Source of the DNA: Pseudozyma flocculosa PF-1
Lineage: Eukaryota > Basidiomycota > Ustilaginomycetes > Ustilaginales > Ustilaginaceae
Assembly: GCF_000417875.1 (NCBI RefSeq)
Contig: NW_006920883.1
Coordinates: 291,906-318,430, forward strand
Direction of reading: 5' to 3'
DNA length: 26,525 nucleotides
The translations under genes and the position numbers were made by a program. This document shows positions 10,296-18,049 of the stretch, piece after piece. Under the pieces are notes generated by a model, which saw only the letters and a list, made by a program, of their open reading frames with translations, did not search any database and was not told the origin of the DNA. Position 1 is the first letter of the stretch, and every line of letters begins with the position of its first letter.

Positions 10296-11673
10296 ATGTG
10301 CGTCTTCTTCTGGTCCATCGACCAGCCTGGCTTTGACCTGTGAGCTTCCACCGTACGACGCACCGGAAGAGGGAGGGATTCGAGCTCTCTTGATGCGAAG
10401 CTGACACTCCACCCTGCCTGCCTTGCCTGGCTTTCAACAACCCCTGCCCTTCGCCACCAGCGTCATCGCCAGCAACCGGGACGAGTTCCTCGCGCGCGGG
10501 ACGGTCCCCGCAGTGTGGCACCGCTTCGGGCCGATCCCTGACGACGAGACATCGCCTCCCTCTGTGGCTACGGGACCGACCGACGAGCGGCCCATCCTCA
10601 GCGCCAGGGACGAGCAGAGCGGCGGAACGTGGCTCGGCATCACCCGCGACGGCTCCTTTGCCACGCTCACCAACTTTACCGAACCACCGCCTCCGCCGCC
10701 GCCCGGCCCGCACGGCTTTCAGAGCAGAGGCAACCTGGTCCGCGACTGGCTCCTCCGTGCCAGCGACACCGACACCGACACCGACACCGCCACGACGGCG
10801 CGGCCATCCTCGGCCGCGCAGGACCGCCAGGCCATCGTCGACTACCTCGGCGACGGCGTCGGGTCCCGGCTGGACCAGTTCCCCGGCTTCAACCTCGTCG
10901 TCGGCTCCTCGCGCCCGGACCGCACCAGCATCGGCTACACGACCAACCGCACGCCCACGGGCCACCTGGCCGCCCACCGCCAGCCCGACTTTTTCAGCAG
11001 CCCTAGCTCGCACCACGACGTGGGCGATCCCGTCGTCGTGACGGGCAACACGCTCACGCACGCCCGCGCTTCGTGCCCCGCGGTGGTGGCGCGCGGACTG
11101 AGCAACAGCACCCTCGAGCATCCCTGGTCCAAGGTCGACCAGGGCGTAGAGCTCTTTGACAAGGCGATGCAGAGGTACACAGGCTCTGCCGGCCAGGGCT
11201 CTGGACCTGGCCGGCACCAAGCAGCAGAGGATGCGCTCATCGAGGACCTCTTCGATCTGCTGTGGTGAGTTTGCGTCTGCACTTGAGGTCAGTGGCAGTG
11301 GACACCCCGGGTGTCCTGACACACGAGAGCTGAAGCTGTCCCCACCATGACCTGCCCCTCGTGCAACAGGACGAGCTCGGACCCGCCACCGCAGCGCAAA
11401 GAGGATCTGCGCAGATCGCTCCTCATCTCCCCGCTCAAGGTCGACGGGCTGGGATGGTACGCGACGAGGACGTCGACCGTCGTCCTGATACGCAAGGCTC
11501 CCGCAGCCGCCGCGGCCGACGCAGATGGCGTCGCCGGCCGCCGTCGGGCCACTTTCGTGGAACGCGACGTCTTTGAGCTGGACCAGGATGCGGGTCAGCC
11601 CGTGAGGCGCTGCGGCGGGACGGGCTCGACGAGACAGGCTGGGCAGAGGAGGTATTCTTGGACTCTTGACTAG
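10296..11673 (+). CDS. TANGO2: TANGO2 / NRDE-family protein (DUF833), three exons, 383 aa
   Basis: Exons are 10296-10339, 10461-11264 and 11370-11673 (1152 nt, 383 codons plus TAG), with introns of 121 and 105 bp. The product begins MCVFFWSIDQPGFDLVIASN and has the diagnostic NRDE tetrad at residues 20-23, created only after splicing exon 1 to exon 2. It continues with GGTWLGITRDG (from 69), LTNFTE, SRGNLVRDWLLR (103-114) and, near the end, GWYATRTSTVVLI and ATFVERDVFELD. These are the conserved N- and C-terminal blocks of TANGO2. The family has an Ntn-hydrolase-like fold. Animal and yeast members have been linked to Golgi organisation, mitochondrial lipid handling and heme trafficking, so the exact role here is open. 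The length exceeds the ~276 aa of human TANGO2 because of a Pro-rich loop, a DTDTDTDT repeat and a C-terminal extension. The Met at 10296 is preferred since the family starts MC-. Confidence 0.93.
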
Positions 11674-11682
11674 ACGACATCA

Positions 11683-11696
11683 GGGAGGAACCTCCC
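11683..11696. other. Short inverted repeat just after the TANGO2-family stop codon
   Basis: GGGAGG and CCTCCC arms flank AA, starting 10 bp after the TAG. In RNA this could fold as a 5-bp stem with a GAAC loop in the 3' UTR. Confidence 0.6.
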
Positions 11697-11704
11697 GCGG
11701 GTGC

Positions 11705-11714
11705 TATTATAAAG
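11705..11714 (+). promoter_or_regulatory. TATA-like / A+T-rich element downstream of TANGO2-family gene
   Basis: TATTATAAAG stands out in GC-rich DNA, about 30 bp after the stop codon. It could be a polyadenylation-type signal for the TANGO2-family transcript or a TATA box for an unannotated transcript that reads into the hairpin array. The sequence does not decide between these. Confidence 0.35.
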
Positions 11715-11792
11715 GTTGACTTGTCGACGACGAGACGATGGTGGCTCTGTGTTGGGAAGCTGCCCTCCTCGACCAGTGAGGCTCGCGAATTT

Positions 11793-11971
11793 TTTTCGCA
11801 ATCCCGGCCAGGATTGCGGTTTTGAGCCCGAGGACGATGCGTTTTCGCAATCCGTAACAGGATTGCGGTTTTGAGGTGGTCGACCCTTCGTTTTTCGCAA
11901 TCCCTGACAGGATTGCGGTTTTGAGGCGGCAGGAGCTCGAAAATCGCAATCCCTGGCGATTTCCGCAATCC
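11793..11971. repeat. Tandem array of palindromic (hairpin) units, three intact plus one degenerate
   Basis: Three 34-nt units lie at 11793-11826, 11842-11875 and 11892-11925 (period 49-50 bp, spacers 15 and 16 nt). Each reads TTTT, then CGCAATCC, a 6-nt loop, GGATTGCG, then GTTTTGAG. The units are identical except in the loop (CGGCCA, GTAACA, CTGACA), so the 8-bp stem is perfect in all three. The spacers are unrelated to each other. A degenerate fourth copy follows, with CGCAATCC at 11945-11952 and again at 11964-11971 as a direct repeat. That makes eight copies of the 8-mer, counting both orientations, in about 175 bp. There is no Cas-like gene, and the spacers are too short for a CRISPR array. 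Confidence 0.95.
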
Positions 11972-13553
11972 TCGCGCCGCCGCGCGGAGGACAGGTCCGT
12001 CCGTGTCGATTCGGAGGCAGTTTGAGCTTAGCTCAGTTCGCTGCGCTTCGACAGGCCAGGCAGAAGGCACGGGCGACTGCTCGTTGCTGGCTTGCTCGGG
12101 GCGCGATGGAGCGGCTCGGCGCGGCTCGGCGCGGTCGCGAGGCCAGGCTTGGATTGGCAGGCGGAGCGATGAGGCGCGGATATGGTCTGCGCAGCGCAGG
12201 ACAGAGCAGATTGAATCTGGACCGAGCAGGCGCGGCTCATATGAAGCTCAGGTCGAGGCGAGCAGCGCAGACCGAGTCTGCGGCGCCGTGCAGTCGTATC
12301 TGGCTGGGCCTTTCGGGGCGCCGCTTGGACGCGCGCAGGCAGAGCATGGTGTCCGCTCGGTCGCGGAGGCGGTCTCCTCGTGGGGTCGGAGCAGGGGAGT
12401 GCAGGGTGTAGTTGCCGCACACTCTTCAAAGCGGCCACAGAGCTGAGGCGGGGCGTCTTGAGCATGCAGACAGAACAGGGCAGCAGACCACGGCCAGAGC
12501 GGGCCGGTCGCAGGCATGCCACCTCATACGGCTAGCAAAGGTATTTAATGGCCAGCTCTCTTGCCCAGCGGCGCCTTGTCTGCCCCTCGCTGTCAGACCA
12601 AAGTCAAGACTGCCCACCTACACCTGCCTGCAGCGCAACCTGCCCAATGGTGCGACAAGTTTTCTCCCCGGGCGCGGAGTACAGCGACGCAAGAGCTGTC
12701 GAGAATGTGAGTGAACAGACAGATAGTTTCGGATGCGCCACACCTAGGCTGGGTGCATTTGGGCTCGAAGGTGCTGCGCTGCGCTGCTGGTTGCGTCGTC
12801 ACGACGTCGGCGGTAGCGGTCGGGGGCTAGGAGCGTGCGTGCGGCGTGTCACCTCGCGACGCGCCGTTCTGGCGGCGGGCGCGGCGGCGACGGCGCAGGC
12901 TCGAGACTCGCCTGCCCGCCTGCCCGCGGCCTGGCCCCGCTGCTTTGGATCTTGGCTCTTGGAAATTTGGGCTCGTGGCTCCGCCGCGCACCTGCTGCCT
13001 GGCAGGCCTGGGCCAAGCCGCCGTGTGGAGAGGGGGCATGCGCGGCAGCAACCTTGGTTGGATCTTCGACATGAGCCAGACACAGCGGCCCTCGACGCAA
13101 CGCCAGGGTGCCTCGAACCCTAACCTCGCCAACGCCACCACCACCACCACCACCACCACCACCACCGCCGTCGCCACCGACACTGCACTCACCGCATACC
13201 CCTACCTCGACACACGCTCCCACGTCGACTTGCTTGGAATTCGGACGGACTGCACGCACGCACGCACCCTCTTGAGCCGCGCTCGCTTCATCTTTGCCGC
13301 CGCCGCCGCCTCCACTCCGAAACGACTCTGGCTGGCCGATCAACAAGTGCAACCGCATCGCATCGTCGCATCTGCCTCGACCACACCCTCTCTTCCTTCA
13401 CCCGCCTCGCCACTCGCCGCTCGCCGCTCGCCACCTGCTCTTCGCTTTCCACTACGCCCTTTCTCGCTCGACGCATTGCCTTCTTGTGCTCACGCCGCCG
13501 CTCGTCGCCTTCCGCTCCCTCTGCCCGTGTCTGCGGGCTCGTGCTCTTCCACC
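11972..13553. other. Spacer upstream of the polyQ coiled-coil gene
   Basis: About 1.6 kb with no supportable gene. It includes GCGGCTCGGC tandem copies near 12111-12130, a TATTTAAT stretch near 12541, a telobox-like AACCCTAACC at 13116-13125 and (CCA)10 at 13135-13166. The last 250 bp are strongly C/T-rich, as in fungal promoters and leaders. Open frames across it are Arg/Ala-rich without domains. Confidence 0.55.
13135..13166. repeat. (CCA)10 microsatellite
   Basis: Ten CCA units plus CC, in the presumed promoter region of the polyQ coiled-coil gene. Confidence 0.92.
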
Positions 13554-13568
13554 ATGTCGTTGCCCTGA
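13554..13568 (+). promoter_or_regulatory. Possible upstream minimal ORF (MSLP-stop) before the polyQ gene
   Basis: An ATG in strong context (CCACCATGTCG) reads only Ser-Leu-Pro and then TGA, 200 bp before the main start. It may be a translation-limiting uORF. Alternatively it is a first exon: ATG TC could splice from a weak GTTGCC donor to a later AG and enter the main frame, but no good donor in the right phase exists. Confidence 0.35.
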
Positions 13569-13767
13569 GTTTCGTCCTCACCCCATCCCATCTCACCCAT
13601 TCGCTCCCCCTCCTTGACCCTTCCTCGCACACCCCTCGCCGCCTCTCTTGCAGACGCAACCCTCGGCGGCACCGAGTTCAGCAGCATCGCCCCCGGTCCC
13701 GGTCTCGACCTCGGCCCCGGCCCCGGCACCGCGCCGCTATCCTTGCCGTTCGTCACCGTCCGCCCCC

Positions 13768-16439
13768 ATGTCGCACAGGCGTACGGCATCGCCCATCAGC
13801 TCCGACCACAGCCGCGACAGCCGGGTGGGCGGCAGCCGCCCTTGGCCGCGAGATGGTGGCGGTGCTCGCCATGACCGCCGCGCCTCTCAGGATCCTGCAC
13901 GCCGCCCCGCGACCCTGGCGAATGCGCATTCAGGCGGCCCACCGGCAACAAACAGGACGATGCCCGGCACCATCAGCAGCAAAAGCAGCAGCAGCAGCGG
14001 TAGCGCCGGCTCGAGCGCCGTTCGCCGCGAGCTTGTCGCCAGCGGCAGCCATGCCAGGTCCAACAGCTTGGATGCGAGTCTGAAGCTCGACCCTGACGCC
14101 TCTCGCGAGCTCTTCAAGGCCCTTAGCGTGTTCTTTAGGCGCCAAGACGAGGGCCGGCAGCTCGAGGAGAAGCTCAAGACCGCAAAGGAGTGGATGCGCA
14201 AGAATCCGGGCAGGTCCGACTACGACGAAAAGCTGCGCAAGATGGAGGACGATCTCAGTCGCCTGGTCGACGCCGCCAAAGAGGCAGAGAGCGCCGCCAG
14301 CGAGGCCCTCGAAAAGCTCATCTCGAGCGCCGTCGGCAGCCTGGGCGACCGCATGCAGGCCGTGGTCGATGCCTTGTGCAGCGCCTCCGACGGCAACCAG
14401 GCGGAACTAAAGAGGATCATGGACGGCCTGCAGGGCGCCTGCAAGACGAGCGACCACGCCGTCACCGAGATCGGCAGACTGCGAGATATCATGGCGCGCG
14501 AGAAGGTGGTGCAGACAGCAGAGCAGAATGCAGTGGTGGCCCGTCTGCGCGACCTCGAGGCGCTGAACCTCAACTCACGCCTAAGGGACCTAGAGCGTGC
14601 TGCCGAGGTCCGATCGGCCGCGCCCCCGCCGCTGCCGTCTTCCACCTTGGGGAAGCAAGAAAGCGAGTTGGTCCAGAGGCTCAAGGCGCAGGTCGAGGAG
14701 CTGGCATCCAGAAACGCCCGGCTGGAGGAGACGACCTCTGCCCGGATCGCGAGCCTCGAGGCGACGAACTCTGCACAAACCGCCATGTTTGCAGAAAGGC
14801 TGGCGGCCCTCGAGAGCCGGATCGCGCCCGGCACTGCGGCGGCATCGGCCGTGCCTCCCGGACCCTCGCCCCCGCAGCCTGCCAGAACCGTTCCGTCGAA
14901 CGAGGCGCCGCCGCCACCGCCTCCTTCGCAGCCGCCGCCGCCGCTCCCGTCGCAGCCACCCCCGCCATCGACCCCGGCTGCCGTTGAGCCTGACTTCTCC
15001 GGCGCTCAAGACCAGACCACCTCCGGAGCTGACGCAGCTGGAGGACCTGCGCGCACAGCCGACGTCCAGGAGGGTGCCGAAGGCGCGAGGCCACTGCCGA
15101 ACAAGAGGTCGAGGGCAAGGGAGGTGTTGGATGGTCTGGAACGGCGGCAAAGGACCATCGAGGAGGAAGTGCAGGTGCTGCAGGACCGGCTGGACTCTAT
15201 CGAGGGAGAGGTGATCCCGAGCGCCATCTCGCACCAGCAGGAAGAGGTGAAGGCACAGTTGCAGGAGCAGTTGCAGGAGCAGTTGCCGGAAGCCATCGAG
15301 GACTTCTGCGAGACGAAGAGGCAGGAGAGGCGCAAGCGACGGCGGATCGACCAGGAGGCCGCTATCGAAGGGGAAGGTGGACCGGCGCCTCGGCCGGAAG
15401 CCAACGCAGCCGCAGCCGTAGCCGCAGATGCAGACGGGGACGCGGATATGGCAGATGCTCCAACCAAGGACGCGGAGGCGGCATTGGGCTCGTCGAAAGA
15501 AGGGCCTGCAGCGCCTGCTGCGAAAGCCTCGGCGCCCGGAGCGGCGTCGGAGGGCAAGGCCATCGACCCGAGCTTCAAGCATCTCGAAATCCGGCCGGCG
15601 ATGATCGAGCAGGCTTGCTCCGCGGCGCTGGCCCACATCAAGCAGCAGGCGACGTCGGACCAAGCGCTGGCCGACCTGACGCCGCGGATCCTCGCCGACG
15701 TCATGCCAAAGGTCAAGGTCGAGCTCCAGGCGCAGCTGGCGACACACCTGGCTGACCTCGTCGGACGCGCCGAGATGCTCGAGGCGATCAAGTCGGAGGT
15801 GGGCGATCTGCCGACCCAGGTCGAGGCCAGCCTGCTGGCGAGCATCGAGCAGCGCTTCGACCAGCTCATCTTTCGGCCCGAGACCGTCACGCAGCTCGTG
15901 GAACGCCTGCGACAGACCGGCACCGCCATCACGGCCGACGTCGACGCCCGGCTGTCCGCCATGAACGAGACGCTCCGCGGCGCCCACATCGGCTTCCGCG
16001 ACAAGGTCAAGGAGAAGCTGATGGCGTTCGAGGCCCGGCTGACCAAGGTCGACGAGAAGCTGTCGGCGTTCGAGGCCCAACTGGCCAAGGAGGCGAAGCG
16101 GATAGGCCGCCTCGACATGCAGGCCTCGACGCAGGCGGCGCTGTTCGCAAAGTTCATCCAGGAGGTCGACCCCTATCTCGCCCACGGTCCGGAGGTGCTC
16201 GACCGGGTCGTCCTGGGCGTTCATCAGGCCGCCAACAACGCCGCCGCGGCCACAGCGGCGTCGAACGCAGGCCAACCGCAGCAGCAGCAGCCCCGGCCTC
16301 AGCAGCTGTCTCGACCTCCGCAGCCTCAAACCCGACCCCCGCAGCCTCAACCCCGACCTCCGCAGCAGATGCAAGCGTCGCCGAGGCCGCCGCAGCAGTC
16401 ACCGCCACAGCACCCGCGGCCGCCGCAGTCGCTCTCTCC

Positions 16440-16533
<94 letters not shown>

Positions 16534-16977
16534 GATATCTACTTGCAAATCCGCCGGCAGCAGATGCAGCAGCAAATCCAGCAGCAGATCAACAACATCA
16601 ACCTCCAGTACCAGCAGCAACTGCGAGAGCACCAGGGCAACCCGCAGCAGCAGGCCCTCATCCAGGCCCGCCTGGCCCAGCAGATGCAGCGCCTGCAGGC
16701 CTTGCACGGCGGTCTGCCCTCTCCGCCGCAGGCTCACCGGCAGGCATCGCCGGGACTGCCGCTCGGTACCCTGACGCTCTCCAATGGCCGGCCGTCGCCC
16801 CTGGGCCTCGGCACCGTGCCGCTGCCACAAACCATCTCGCCGGTGGCCCTCTCGCCGCCTCCGCAGCACCAACAGCAGCAGCAGCAGGCCTCCCACGCGC
16901 ATCCGCTGCCACAGCGGCCACCACAGCAGTTCCAGCGTCCGATCCCCAACCAGCACCAGCAACAGCACCAGCATTAG
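13768..16977 (+). CDS. Large coiled-coil, proline- and glutamine-rich protein of unknown function (about 1069 aa)
   Basis: I do not recognise the family. The frame is open from before 13648, but its upstream codon there is TTG. The first in-frame ATG is 13768 (MSHRRTASPISS), so the N-terminus is provisional. Order of parts: Ser-rich N-terminus; helical heptad-like segments at about residues 112-185 and 231-351 (for example LEEKLKTAKEWMRK, LVQRLKAQVEELAS); a proline-rich stretch (about 370-410); a basic/coiled segment with KRSRAREVLDGLERR (about 446-481); a likely nuclear localisation signal KRQERRKRRR (about 519-528); an acidic/Ala linker (ADADGDADMADAP); a second long helical region (about 600-815); and a Q/P-rich tail (835-1069) holding 31 consecutive Gln. 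The layout suggests a nuclear scaffold or transcription cofactor. That is inference from composition only. No intron is needed after the start. Confidence 0.78.
16441..16533 (+). repeat. (CAG)30CAA polyglutamine microsatellite
   Basis: Thirty uninterrupted CAG codons and one CAA encode Q892-Q922 of the coiled-coil protein. Pure CAG tracts of this length are prone to length change. Confidence 0.96.
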
Positions 16978-18049
16978 CATCAGGCCCAGCAGCCCCAGCA
17001 GCGCTAGTAGAGAGCGCGCGGCCCGGCCTCGCGCGTCGAAGCCCAGCCTGGCCTCTTTCAGATTCGTTTTGAGTTTCCTCGATACCCGCGGGGCATCGCG
17101 TCGGCGGCGGCAGCACGATGGGCCGTGGCGAGCCCAGCCGAGCCCGAGGACCTGCGCCTGCCTGAGCTCGCACTGCGCGGCTCGCGCGTCGACGACGGCT
17201 CGCCCGCCGATCAGGCCCGAGCAACAGACGACGCCGCTCGTGGCGGACACTTGGCCGTCCCTCGTACACGCTGCTGCTGCTGCTGCTGCCGCTGCTGCTG
17301 AAGTAGACTTTCTCGTTCCCCGATCGGCCATGTCTTCCTCCCCAAGAACCATCTGCCCGTGTCGAGGCAGTCCCCAGACCCATTGTAACCCTAGCAGCAC
17401 CGAGGTCGCCACCGGGCTCCATCTCCTCGTCAGGCCGACGTCCGCGAATCATGATATCATTTTAACCGCTCGCACACTTCTGTCGCTTCGTGATCATCCT
17501 TGGCGGCATTTAGCTCGGGAAGACATCGAGGGAGGCGAAGGAGCAGCAAGACTGACCAGCCAGCTTCGAGAGGAGGTGCGAGATCGATGCTGGAATGGCG
17601 GGGCGGGAGGAGGAGGACAGGGGCTTGTTCCAGATCGGGCGGAAACGCGATCGGGTGAAAATGGACAGGGCCCTGCTGCCTGTCTGCCTGCAGGGAGGGC
17701 CAGTCGTCAAAAATTCCCACGGTCGCCCTGGGCGGAAATAGGCGCAGCGCCGGGCTCACATCAAGCCTCCTGGACGCGGGTCCGGGCTCTGCCCGAAATT
17801 CTCGAGACGAGGGCTCGGAGGCTGGCTGGGTCGGGCGCCGCTTGCCTGGGCTTGGCCGGCCTGGGCCTGGGCGAGCTGCTGGCGGCAGGGATTGGGCAGC
17901 GGAGCAGCGCGCAGCACCAGCGGCAGGCCGCAGAGAGAGGCAGCCAGCGCCAACGCCATCACGCTACCGTCCGTCCACCTTCCTACACCCTCTCGCCGAC
18001 CCCCCCGCCCCCCGTCTCCTACCTCAAGACACATCCATATTCGCCCAAC
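16978..18049. other. Spacer between the polyQ gene and RPS19
   Basis: Contains the 3' flank of the polyQ gene, (CTG)6 at 17271-17288 and a telobox-like TAACCCTA at 17386-17393. Just before the RPS19 start there is a C/T-rich leader (about 17975-18035), typical of ribosomal protein genes. A long plus-strand open frame covers the region but has no recognisable protein features. Confidence 0.55.
17386..17393 (+). promoter_or_regulatory. Telobox-like motif upstream of RPS19
   Basis: TAACCCTA matches the AACCCTA core that recurs in ribosomal-protein and translation gene promoters of several eukaryotes. It lies about 650 bp before the ATG, which is far for a fungal promoter element, so the call is tentative. 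Confidence 0.25.

Noticed and set aside
11707..11949. Minus-strand peptide repeat (LKTAIL..GIAK) across the hairpin array
   Set aside because: Unit spacing of 49 and 50 bp shifts the frame between units, so the same peptide appears in only some of them. The conserved item is the nucleotide palindrome.
11793..11971. CRISPR array
   Set aside because: The organism is eukaryotic, the spacers are only 15-16 nt, only three intact units exist, and no cas gene is present.
12003..12714. Open frames in the spacer after the hairpin array
   Set aside because: Low-complexity translations in all frames with no homology I recognise.
13648..13767. Start of the polyQ protein at 13648
   Set aside because: The codon there is TTG. 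The first in-frame ATG is 13768, so the earlier stretch was left out of the called CDS.
14590..16374. Long minus-strand open frame opposite the polyQ coiled-coil gene
   Set aside because: Arg/Leu-rich antisense of the sense-strand helices, with no recognisable domain.
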